Below, piece by piece: positions 54,616 to 64,000 of a stretch of 64,000 bases of DNA. Source of the stretch: Marsupella aquatica (taxonomy: Eukaryota; Marchantiophyta); NCBI GenBank assembly GCA_973895155.1, contig OZ316893.1:2790001-2854000 (forward strand). Direction: 5' to 3'. Position 1 is the stretch's first letter. Each line of letters opens with the position of its first letter. The notes beneath the pieces were generated by a model that saw only the letters and a program-made list of their open reading frames with translations, made no database searches and was not told where the DNA came from. The translations under genes and the position numbers were made by a program.

Positions 54616-57600
54616 CATTCTGTGCATTCAGGAGCACAAACTCCGTGCTGGCCGAATCTTCAAATTGAGTGAAGTCTGGAGAACAGCACATTGGGTTTGT
54701 GCCCCCGCTGCGGATGGAGCACATTCTGTCCGCAACAACAGGGTGGAGGCTGGTTCAGGGGGCATGGCATTGGCCATAAAGAAGGATCTTTATCAATACG
54801 TTATTTCTGAAGGTGTCTTGGAAGGTGGTCGGGCTGCGTGGTGCTGCATGATTCATGCAGGATTGGGTAAGGTGGGGTTTCTGGGGGTTTACGCTCCTAA
54901 CTCTGCCCGAGCACGGACGGACCTTTGGAGGGCGCTTTTCAATCGTTTGGATCCCTCCTTCACCTGGATTCTATTAGGGGATTTCAACATGATTGAATAG
55001 GAATCGGACCACAGAGGGGGCATTGGCAATACTATTGTAGGTAGCGAAGGATGGGCATGGCGCCACCTTAAGCGACGCTTGCACCTGGTTGATACTTTCC
55101 AGGAGCATCCAGGGCACCTGAGATTCAGTTGGGATAATAAGAGAAGCTTTCGACATGTCCCAGGCATGCAACATGTACAAGCTGATAGCGATCGGGTTCT
55201 GAGAAGGCTCGACCGCATTTATAGCTCCAGGGGAGCTTCTAGGGAGAAATTTGATGTTTCATCCACCATCTTACCCGGCATCACATTATCAGATCATGCC
55301 CCGGTTATTGCCCAGCTCACACCCACGGGCCTCATCAAGAGACCATCTCTGCATCGAATGAATGCCGGTCACCAACGAATTTGTGCCTTTCAAGACCGTA
55401 TCTCACTAATGTGGGAGCAGGAGGAGGAAATTTGTACTGCCAGGGGCATGAAGGCGGATGTCATTCTCATTCGGTGTCTTAAAAAGGCCCGGAAGATCGA
55501 CCGATGCTGGGGTAAGAGGAAAGCTATTGAGAGAAGGCAGAAGGAATCTTTGCTCCGTCACAACTTGGCCCTTGCTCAATTCCAATTGGAGAGAGACCCA
55601 ATGGATTCAGTGTACCAGAGGTCCCTCAAGGATGCGGAGACCCTCCTCCATGAATTTGAAGAAGAACAGGTTCGATGGATGGACTTTATCCTGCAATCTA
55701 GGTGGATTGGCGAGGGAGATAAATGCTCCAAACTCTTCTTTAGGAGCTTTCGGGGGCTGGCCATGAATAAGGAGATCACCCATCTATTTACCCCCGAGGA
55801 ACAAATCGTCAGTGGGTGGGAAGATCTGGCTGCCACTGCTACCAACTTCTTCCAAGGCATCCTCGGACAATCAGCTGGATTCAACTGGGAACAAGTGTCT
55901 CAGGTCCTCGAGTTACAATCTAGGCGCATCCCGTTGGAGGATCAGAATCTTCTCAATGCACCCCTCACGGTGGAAGAACTTGGGAAAGCAGCAACTGCGC
56001 TGGCAATCAATAGGTGCCCTGGCCCAGACGGGGTCCCCGTCGAATTCTTCGTGGCAAATTGGCACACGGTGGGCCCATCGCTTCACAGAGCACTTCGTGG
56101 CAAATTGGCACACGGTGGGCCCATCGCTTCACAGAGCACTTTTGCTTGGCCTAGCTGAGGAGAACTTCTCTCCCGAGATCACCCAGGGCCTCATTGTACT
56201 CCTCCCAAAGAAAGACGACCAAAGATCCCTCACCAATAAGCGCCCCATTACGTTGTTGAATGTAGCCCATAAGATCGGAGCTAAAGCGTTCCAGATGCGG
56301 CTTATTCCAATTTTACAGCGTTTCATCTCGCCTCAGCAATTTGCCTTCCTCCCGGGCGCAACATCCACCATTCTCTTATGCTTCTAAACGAAACGTTGCA
56401 CCATGCTAAGGCATCCAGTTTGGATTACATACTACTGAAGCTGGACATCATCAAGGCCTTCGACAAGCTTGAATGGCATTTCCTGCTGTCAATCTTGGAG
56501 AAGACGGGGTTCAACGGCCTACTCACACGATTTCTGAGTGCCACCCATGCCTCTGCATCTTCGGCAGTGCTACTTAATGGGAGGATGGCCTCACCTTTTA
56601 ACCTTGCCCGCTCGGTGAGACAGGGGTGTCCATTGTCTCCTCTACTTTTTCTTATCGCGATCGACTCCCTTAGCAACATCTTAAGCAGAGAAGTCAGCAG
56701 GGGCTCCATTCAGGGGGTCGACATCCCACACCTGGGGGTACACAATGTTCATGATTTGTTTGCTGACGACTTAGCTCTTTTGATTCGGGCCGAGACACAA
56801 TTTCTCGATAGAAGCAGGCTGGTTCTAGACCTCTTCGGCAAGGCTTCCGGCCTTTTCTGTGCCTGGGAAAAAACCAAGGCTGCATACATTTCCCCACGGA
56901 GGATCCCAATTGAATTCAGGCGGCTACCCTGGAGGTGGGAAGATGAACACAGTGCCACTAAGCTCCTTGGGATTCCTATTGCGCAGCACATTTCGAAACA
57001 TCAAATGGTCCATTATCTATCTGAAAAGCTGGAATCTAGATTGGATCAAGTCCGTAAGACCTCTGGCTCGCTGATCGCCCGGGTCACTGTGGCCAATCAC
57101 TTGGTTCTGAGCACTCTGTGGTTCTCTCTTACCATATGGGCGGGGCAGCTTAGCATGCTAGATAACTTGCAAAAGAAGATTACCGCCTTTGTATGGGCAG
57201 GGCAGAACACTAAGGCTCGGGCCAGGGTTGATTTTGCTACTATCATCAAGCCCAAGAGTCACGGGGGACTCGGATTGATCTCCTTGGTGACACAATTCAG
57301 AGCTTTGGCTGGGAGTTTCATAATTTGGGCTTTGGCGGAAGGAGATCACCCCCTCCGACGACTCCTTCAATTTGAGATTAGGAAACTCTCTTTGCAAAAA
57401 TGGGGAGCTGACGACTTCACGTGGGCATTCTCTCACTGCCATACTCTCCCTCGGGAGGGCTCACAAGTCTGGATCAATGTCTGCACTGCATGGAATGGTC
57501 AATAAACATTTGAGGCCCACACCTCCGGGACACTTAGAAGGTTGGAGGCACCTCCCTCTCTGGCGACCTCATCTCAACCACATCAACTCCAGTGGGGCGA

Positions 57601-58847
57601 AGTGCCACAGCAATCCACAACGTAAAATTAGGAGGGCAGGTTTTCATTTGATGCAGGATGTCCTGAATGCACAGGGACACTTCCTGAGGTGGGAGGACGG
57701 GCCTAGTGCATTATTACCCCGGAATTGTGCTTGCGCTTACTAGAAGATGATAGCCAATCTCAAGAGTGTTCCGGAACTGCACCATGAGCCTAGCGGCGTA
57801 CTCCCTATTTTCATGGAAGCATGGCTTCCGAATGGCAACCTGTACATCTGGGAGTTCTCTACCACGAGGCAACTCATTACGAACCAATGGCAATTCGCCC
57901 AGGCTACCTCAGCACCAAAACGGACCTTCCAAGTCATCAACAACTGTCTACACAAGATGGCCACTTTTGCACCACCACCGGAGGCACTCCTGCACAGGGT
58001 TTTGGTTAGGAAGTTGAGTGCTGCTGCAGTCCTCATGCTTCGCATCGGGAGGCCCGTCGGCCTTCTAGCACCCTTGCTCCAGCACGAGTGGAAGGATGGC
58101 CTTCCGTTCCTGGATACATCCACTGCTCATTTACGGGTAATCCAGGGGAGATCCCCTAGTATCCTCCACAAGGCCCTGCACAAATGGGCAATTCGATTGA
58201 ACTGGACCCCTGACCCTGGAACATTATGGACACGCACCTGGCTCCCCTTTCGTGCTGCTTGGGAAAGCTGCTACCTGTGGCAACTGCTTTACCGCATCCC
58301 GGCGACACAGCATTGGAGGTTTCCTCGTCTCCCACCCACTGATCCTAGTCATGGTGCACTAGATGCGGTTTGAACCAACACGAAGACATCGTTCATTGCA
58401 TTTGGGAGTGTGCTGTGTCTCAGGGCATATGAACCTGGGTGCAATCCATTCTTCAACAATGTGCGTTCTCTCACGGAGCAGGACAGATCCTCCTCCTACC
58501 AGTCCACATTTTTGTCGGGGCTGAACTTCCAGATACATGGGACATTCCAACAAAGCTCTGGCATCTTCTCAGGGCTATTATTTGCTGGAATATTTGGAAG
58601 GACCGATGCACACACTTTATTGAGCATACATGACCAAATCCTCACGGAGTCATCAGGAAGGCCTGGCAACGCCTTGGCTTACCTCAAACGTGACTGGGCC
58701 AAACATAGGGCCAGGATTAGGTCAGGGAAGACCACCATCACCGATGCACGACTGGACCTGGCCTGGGATTTTGGTGCATGGGATGGCTTATGGCAAATTC
58801 ATGAAGACACACTTCAGGTTCAACCTGTTCCTCCGCGTCCTCCATGA
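54512..58847 (+). pseudogene. L1 ORF2 (endonuclease, reverse transcriptase), broken
   Basis: The start is the ATG at 54512 (MPNLTILTYNMRGL). The AP-like endonuclease has YNMRG, QEHKL, YAPN and GDFN, then a TAG at 54998 (codon 163). The reverse transcriptase carries NRCPGPDGVP, VLLPKKDD, LPG, LDIIKAFDKLEW, RQGCPLSPLLF and FADDLALL (near 56758). Damage along it: a 46-bp tandem duplication (56048-56093 and 56094-56139) shifts the frame. An apparent 1-base loss near 56357 restores it. A further shift lies near 57495, a TAG at 57741, a shift near 58355, and a TGA in the C-terminal zinc finger (CTRCGLN...HCIWEC region, about 58430). The last frame ends at 58847. It cannot make a working enzyme. Confidence 0.88.
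56048..56139 (+). repeat. 46-bp perfect tandem duplication in L1 ORF2
   Basis: Bases 56048-56093 (starting TTCGTGGCAAATTGGC) are repeated immediately at 56094-56139. As 46 is not a multiple of three, this shifts the reverse transcriptase frame. Confidence 0.95.
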
Positions 58848-59495
58848 ATCAACGGATTCTTTGGGTTTTGAAGCTGCACTACTGGTAGACTGATTGTTTT
58901 TCTTTCACGGACCCACTGTTCGGTACCTCGCCGGTCCCTGTTCACTGGCCGGTCTTTGGGAGTGTGCTGCTCCTGTAGTAGTTTCCAAATTTCTTGTTTG
59001 GCTGCCTTTTTTGAGGCGTGGCTTCTTACTCGGTTCCGGCTTCACCGGCCCCGGCACCTTGACCTCTGGTCCTTCCGGGTGGTTGCCTTCTTGGGCCCCC
59101 CTTTCTGTATTCTGGCTTTTTGAATGGAATTCATTGAGTTTTTTGAGGCAAAAAAAAAAAAAAAAGTAGTAGCGCTGGTTTGCGATTCGAGGCAGATTCG
59201 AAGGACCGGTTCTGCGACGGTCTCGAAAAATGTGCTGGACTCAGGGGTCAAAGACTGTAATTTCGCCTTCGGGCAATGCTAGGATCCATTCCGTGCAAAA
59301 CCTGGTTGGGAAAAGCGAAAATTGCTCATCGAATTTTTTGCTTAGTTTACACTTCCTCACGAATCGTAAATTGCTTGGACCTTTTTCGCAACGTTATCCT
59401 TCCGAGCCATAACATATCATTCCCCAGTTTTCGTTCCAGTTGACGAACTTGCGAGCCGATGATAGTGGAAAGACCCGGTGAAAGAACTGCACGCC

Positions 59496-59562
59496 TCTAC
59501 TCTACTCTACTCTACTCTACTCTACTCTACTCTACTCTACTCTACTCTACTCTACTCTACTC
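59496..59562 (+). repeat. (TCTAC)n microsatellite, about 13 units
   Basis: An uninterrupted run of the pentamer TCTAC. Frames through it encode an artificial STLLY repeat. Confidence 0.95.
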
Positions 59563-59651
59563 AGAGCTCTGAACGCTTTCGAGCACTTTCTAGAGGTAAC
59601 TGTCGAACATTGATTTCAAGCAATACCCTTTCGGAAGCTGTCAATGTTCTA

Positions 59652-60058
59652 AGGGGGGCTTTACAAGAACTTGGGGGCAGCCATTCCATTTTTTCTAAGT
59701 GAAAGATGCAATCCTAGCCATTCATATGTGGGAACTGGCCACACTTCACTTTACATGAACTTGGGGGCACAATGAACAAAAAGCATTACCGAACCTAGTC
59801 ATCTGTCAGTGGGCCCCTTGTGGGTCCCTTTTTTTGGTGAGGTGTGCAAGCTTTTTTGTCAAAAACTTAGACCTCCTCTTGAGGTGGTCTAAAAACTTGG
59901 AGCAAACGGCAGCTTGTTTTAAGGGAATTGCATTGACTACTTCCAGACCTGACACATTTTGGCTCAGGCATTTTAACTTTTGTGGAATGAAATGGCCATC
60001 AGCTTTGCTCTGGATGAAGAGAGAGTGAAGGGCCCCCACCGTCTTGTAAAGCCCCCCT
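59652..60058. mobile_element. MITE candidate with 17-bp perfect terminal repeats (407 bp)
   Basis: The left end AGGGGGGCTTTACAAGA (59652-59668) is matched exactly by the reverse complement of 60042-60058. A second copy of the subterminal GAACTTGGGGGC (near 59669) occurs near 59758. There is no coding capacity, and no clear target duplication was read. Confidence 0.65.
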
Positions 60059-61486
60059 AAATGTCAGGACATGATTTGGTTTGGGGAGTTCCACTCTAGG
60101 TGACTAGAGAACATTTAAACAACGGCCACCACCGAAAAGTAAAAGTCTCTAAAAATCAAATGAGGGGCAAAATACAGACAAGACTAGGTCGATTGTTTGG
60201 AGGGAAGCATAATGACATGAGACTTCCAAGTTGAGACAATCATGCTGTTGGCGGATCTAAGCAGCTGGAGTAATTTCCTGACGTTAGAAACGAGAAGTAC
60301 GAACAAGATTCAGACCTGTTCTTACGTTCAGGTATGAATCTTGCTTCTACTGCTTTGAAGCTTGCTTTTGTTTTCTCGGGAGAATTACTACTATATAGTT
60401 TGAGTCTTCTCAGTTGCAGTCAAACTAATCTGACTGTATAATTGCAGTCAAAGTTAAACTTAAGGGCCTACGCTCTAGAGTGAAGCATCTAGACAAATAA
60501 TGAATCTAGATGCATAACTGAAGTTACGGAGATGAAAACAGGGATTGTAGACAGGTCTATGATAATGGCACAGCGGCCTTCAATGTCCTCACCTCTACTT
60601 GTGCTCAAAGGAACAGGTACTCAGGCTACTGATTGAGCAATGAAGAAGACTTTTAAAAGAAATAGACGCCTCTTTTCATTGTAATCCAGTACTGACAGTG
60701 CATGATCTCGACTAATACAGTGAATCTAAATTCCCCAAATTGAGCGCACCAACATAATACATCATACGCAACTGCATGCAGAATAGAGGCAACTAATTCT
60801 AAGTTTTCTTCTCAAACTTGAAACTATCGAGAACGAATGAGGCATGTTAGTATAGTTAGAGCTACAAGATACGGAGTCATAGAAACATTCAGACATATCC
60901 GTGCATTGGTCACTGTTGCATCCTCCAGAGTACCACTAATGACAAAAATTGTAGAATTATATAACCATCAATGAATGAACATTGCAATTGAATTCTGCTC
61001 ACTTAAACGACAGAAGTAAACGAGGTTTTAAGTCTAGTCTCTTTGTTGGCATCGCCTTGGGCATTATGGCCTCCTGTACTGAATAAAGTATCCGACGGTT
61101 TAGGTCAAAACGTTAATAGGGAAAGAAGGCTTTCCGACAGTGCTTCTGTATGGGCCTTTGATCGATTCTCCTTCCATCAGTCGGTAAGCGACTCTAAGCA
61201 TTGGACAGCACAAATTACTTTCGAAAGTCACAAATTTGAGCCTTGCAAGGTATTGCTCTGGAAACTCATTACTTGCATATTCTCGGTAGAACTTTCCACG
61301 GATAGTAAGTAATGGAGCTGGGAAAATGTCTGCAGATTTCTTTGCAGATATTCCTTTGTAATCCCTCCTCAGGTAATTGAAGTCCTTGGATTCAATACTC
61401 TAAATACGCTGCAGAGTTCGTATTGCAAGACTTTTGGCCGTTGAGGTGCTCAATGTCCGAGTCTTAGCGCGCATTGCGCTTTGGCG
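60059..61486. other. Downstream region of the right-edge gene
   Basis: No frame with a motif. The right end should include the 3' untranslated region of the minus-strand gene that stops at 61487. Confidence 0.45.
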
Positions 61487-64000
61487 CTAGTGACGTAGGT
61501 GGTCCCTTAACTGGCTCTGCGAACGTGGAGTATGTTGTAGGTGGTCCTTTAACTGGCTCTGCAAACCTGAAGTATGACGTAAGTGGTCCTTCAACTGGCT
61601 CTGCACACCTGAAGTATGAGCGGGAGATAAGGTAGAGATTGCGGGCAGCACGTAAAACTTACGATGGGTTGGAGTGCTACTAGCTTCTATGTGCATCATT
61701 CGATGGTGCCACGGATCAGAGGCGCTCATGGAAGATTGAGAAGTTTCACTGTCGAATGAATTCCCCTGTTGCACGCGTTGAACCTTGCTTGCATCAACAT
61801 CGGTCAAGGGCACGGTTGGACGACGAGGCGAGCTCCCTTTCTTTCTGGTAATGACTCGCAAGATCTCTGCAGATTTTGCTCTCCACGGAGACTTCTTTCT
61901 CGGCTTTGGCTCTTCTTGCGGATCGCGATCTTTGCCAGTGCTGCTGCTTCTAGATTTAGATCCGACCTTGAACTGGTTGGCGAGCCACCTTTGGAAGCTG
62001 GAGCCCGGGGAGGAGGGGGTTTGTGCCTTAGCAACTGTCATCGAGGAGGGCATTGAGCAAGCCTGCGATACGGAGGTTGAGGTTGTTACAGGTTGACCAG
62101 TTTGGTTCTCCTTCTTCGTTTGCACAAACAACCTTGTGTAGGTATCTTGTTGATCCAAGGATAGAGAGCTCTTGTGCGACATTTTCGGACGCTCCAGCTG
62201 TAGAGAATTCTTCTTGTTCGCACTGAGCCGAGAAGACTGAATTGGTGAATCCATATGGGGGCCACCAGATTTGGATTGGGAGGAAGTATCCATGCGCTGA
62301 TGCTTCGCTTTAAGGGTCGGAGATTGGGTCGGAGATTTCGACCTCTGAAGAGGTTGGGAAAAACTCCCCAGGGGCTTTCTACATAATTCCGGACCAGCAG
62401 CAACAGAATACCTCCTGGAACGCGACAAAGTATTCTCACCGGCTGCCTCAGCGCCACCAACTGAAGAAGGTCTGCTTGAGCTCAACGACAAGGGACTCCG
62501 GCCTAACTCAGGTGGAGCAACTACTGAAATCCTCCTTAAGGTTGACAAGGGAATTGCACGTGATTCAGGGGCTGCAGTTGAAATTCTCCTTGGGGAGCTC
62601 TTGTGGTCGGACAAGTCCGTGGAAAGAAGCTTCTGTTTCTCGATTTGGGAAATCAATGCAGACGGCTTTGGAAGAGTGTCGCTCGAACTTATCACCCGCA
62701 TAGTGACTGACGATCTGCTCGAGTTCTTAGAATTGGAGGAAGTCTCGTGCCCACCGGGCGACGCCGGTATCTTGTTCCTGTTCACGGCAGGAGGACGAGG
62801 CTTGTTCTCCTGAGAGGAATCGAGCAGAGATTTTACAATCGAATCACGCCGACAGGACTGCGTGCCTCTGGAGGCATTGTGCTTATCTCTTAAGCCAGCG
62901 CTGAGCACTTTATCTGAGAGCAAAGACTTCCCGATCTCTGGCTCATCACTCTGGCTCTGTCCAAGTAGGTCTCTGGCAACAGCTGGGTATCGAGCAGAAC
63001 CGCCAACTGGCCTTCTAAGTGTTTGCGAAGAATCTACTCTACCACGAGTCCCGTTGGACTCGAAGGCTGCCGGTGCAATTTTTGTTTCCAACTCCTTTCG
63101 AGCTGAGAGGGAAGTCCGCTTTGCGCCCTGCTTAATCAATTGACGACGAGGAGATTCGCCAGAATCCATCTCTACACCGTTTCCCAGAAAATCCTCCGAG
63201 TGCTCCAATCGGCTGGGGAACCCATTTTCTCCCTGCTGCTGCATCTGCTGGACTGATTCGGTGGAATCTCTTGCAATCCGTTTGGAATCTGTGGCCTCTT
63301 TGCTTTGAGTCCCACGAATACTTGGGTCCTCGCCAGCTATCCTTAGCTCCCCGGTGCTATACAGCTCCCGTTTCGTTTGCGACAACGATGTGGTCGAGTG
63401 AGTGACGTCTTCATTGCCATTGATAGGTGAAAGAGCCGCACGGAATGATGCAGTAAAACTTTCGTGTCTACCTACCCGATTACCATTGCTCGATGCCGAG
63501 GGATTCTCAGGCTCGTCAGCGGGCTGTCTCACGACAGCGAGATTTAAACGAGATAAAGCAGCGGACCGTGAGAGACTTGGAGGTGCTGTTGGTCTGGGAG
63601 TAACAACTACCTGTGGCCCCATGTTTGAGCCTCTTCTCCGATTATCAAGATAATTCTCCATCGTCGCAGAAATCGTTACAGTGGAAGGAGAGGCATTCCC
63701 TTCACCGATGGTGGAGAAACCGTTGTACTGTGGTAGGAGCCGAGAGATTGGCAGTGATGGAGACCCAGGCATGCTGCTGGCAGGACTGTTACTTGACTCA
63801 TCATCTAGCTCGTGATCTCCGACACGGACCTGGTCACGGTTCATATCGTCATAGGTCTCCGTTACCCGTTCAGCCTTGGTGTTATCGAAATGTCGAGAGA
63901 GAGGCCATCTTCCAGTACCAGTGGTCCTCGTTGTCTCCCCGGCTGAGCTTCTTTTATGATCGGTAGTCCGCAGCTGATCTGGGGCATTGGAATGGAATTG
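61487..64000 (-). CDS. Large Ser/Arg/Pro-rich protein, open at window edge (at least 837 residues)
   Basis: An ATG at 63844 gives 785 residues, but the same frame is open for 52 more codons to the edge (containing GTGRWPLSRHFDN and KAERVTETYDD). It has the same composition there, so the true start is probably outside. The protein is rich in Ser, Arg, Pro and Gln and looks mostly disordered. Arg-Arg-x-Ser sites recur in blocks such as PLSTLRRISVVAPPELGRSP and SRSRRYSVAAGPELCRKPLG, which are themselves a diverged repeat. A basic block SPWRAKSAEILRVITRKKG lies near the C-terminus. The last 42 residues are three copies of a 14-residue repeat ending QSQLKDHL(R/Q)H. Composition and an RWP near the N-terminus recall plant microtubule-binding QWRF proteins, but the defining motif is not seen, so this is not a firm call. 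Confidence 0.75.
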   Translation of the reverse strand, partial: QFHSNAPDQLRTTDHKRSSAGETTRTTGTGRWPLSRHFDNTKAERVTETYDDMNRDQVRVGDHELDDESSNSPASSMPGSPSLPISRLLPQYNGFSTIGEGNASPSTVTISATMENYLDNRRRGSNMGPQVVVTPRPTAPPSLSRSAALSRLNLAVVRQPADEPENPSASSNGNRVGRHESFTASFRAALSPINGNEDVTHSTTSLSQTKRELYSTGELRIAGEDPSIRGTQSKEATDSKRIARDSTESVQQMQQQGENGFPSRLEHSEDFLGNGVEMDSGESPRRQLIKQGAKRTSLSARKELETKIAPAAFESNGTRGRVDSSQTLRRPVGGSARYPAVARDLLGQSQSDEPEIGKSLLSDKVLSAGLRDKHNASRGTQSCRRDSIVKSLLDSSQENKPRPPAVNRNKIPASPGGHETSSNSKNSSRSSVTMRVISSSDTLPKPSALISQIEKQKLLSTDLSDHKSSPRRISTAAPESRAIPLSTLRRISVVAPPELGRSPLSLSSSRPSSVGGAEAAGENTLSRSRRYSVAAGPELCRKPLGSFSQPLQRSKSPTQSPTLKAKHQRMDTSSQSKSGGPHMDSPIQSSRLSANKKNSLQLERPKMSHKSSLSLDQQDTYTRLFVQTKKENQTGQPVTTSTSVSQACSMPSSMTVAKAQTPSSPGSSFQRWLANQFKVGSKSRSSSTGKDRDPQEEPKPRKKSPWRAKSAEILRVITRKKGSSPRRPTVPLTDVDASKVQRVQQGNSFDSETSQSSMSASDPWHHRMMHIEASSTPTHRKFYVLPAISTLSPAHTSGVQSQLKDHLRHTSGLQSQLKDHLQHTPRSQSQLRDHLRH
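61491..61616 (-). repeat. Three 42-bp tandem repeats at the gene's 3' end
   Basis: Units at 61491-61532, 61533-61574 and 61575-61616 share GGTGGTCC or AGTGGTCC and AACTGGCTCTGC on the plus strand. They are in frame and add three near-identical 14-residue units just before the stop. Confidence 0.92.

Larger units (their letters stand above)
52797..59162 (+). mobile_element. Full-length L1-type LINE, decayed (6.4 kb)
   Basis: The element has ORF1 with a zinc knuckle, ORF2 with AP-like endonuclease, reverse transcriptase and a C-terminal zinc finger, and a 3' poly-A tail (from 59150). It is flanked by the 16-bp duplication AAAGTAGTAGCGCTGG (52781-52796 and 59163-59178), although the A residues at the right copy merge with the tail. 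The implied first nick, TTT|GA on the bottom strand, fits L1-type target priming. ORF1 is open throughout; ORF2 has several stops and shifts. Confidence 0.95.

Noticed and set aside
59478-59702. 74-codon frame with STLLY repeats
   Set aside because: Direct product of the TCTAC microsatellite.
1-64000. CRISPR arrays, rRNA genes, tRNA genes, bacterial operons
   Set aside because: None supported; the tandem repeats seen have no spacer pattern, and no tRNA box pair was recognised by eye (a tRNA scan would be decisive).

Overview
The window reads as nuclear DNA of a land plant with a large, repeat-rich genome. Four host genes are spread over 64 kb, and most of the rest is transposable elements and their decayed remains. 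Plant clues are an intronless MOT1-type molybdate transporter, Copia LTR elements primed by initiator tRNA-Met, a plant-style L1 LINE and many MITE-like elements. A second LINE with a C-terminal restriction-enzyme-like endonuclease (RLE) fits a non-seed plant better than an angiosperm, but species cannot be fixed from the sequence alone.

Layout. 1-2516: 5' part of a Copia element on the minus strand (LTR, primer site, long leader, start of gag), cut by the window edge. 2517-7991: intergenic DNA with low-complexity repeats, a triplicated ~220-bp unit carrying two convincing but unassigned small exons, two strong hairpins and a Tigger-like MITE. 7992-13833: a complete, recent Copia element with a 5-bp target duplication and 344-bp LTRs differing at two positions; its single-frame gag-pol is broken by two stops. 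14561-15241: a 665-bp hAT-like MITE with an 8-bp target duplication. 18369-19145: an unidentified basic 258-residue protein. About 21000-25500: an RLE-type LINE on the minus strand, with ~187-bp repeats upstream and one TAG inside its N-terminal zinc finger. 30883-31632: an unidentified 249-residue protein with a triplicated motif. 35678-35896 and 48259-48491: two copies of one MITE family. 42437-43948: MOT1. 52781-59178: a full-length but decayed L1 with a 16-bp target duplication. 59652-60058: another MITE candidate. 61487 to the right edge: a large Ser/Arg-rich protein on the minus strand, open to the edge and ending in three copies of a 14-residue repeat.

The host genes show no operon-like linkage; each has its own intergenic space. 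MOT1 is the only one with a confidently named function (molybdate uptake, feeding molybdenum cofactor synthesis). The main biological story is the transposon load. Three retroelement classes each keep nearly complete reading frames yet carry isolated stops, mostly TAG. No CRISPR array, rRNA gene or confident tRNA gene was seen.
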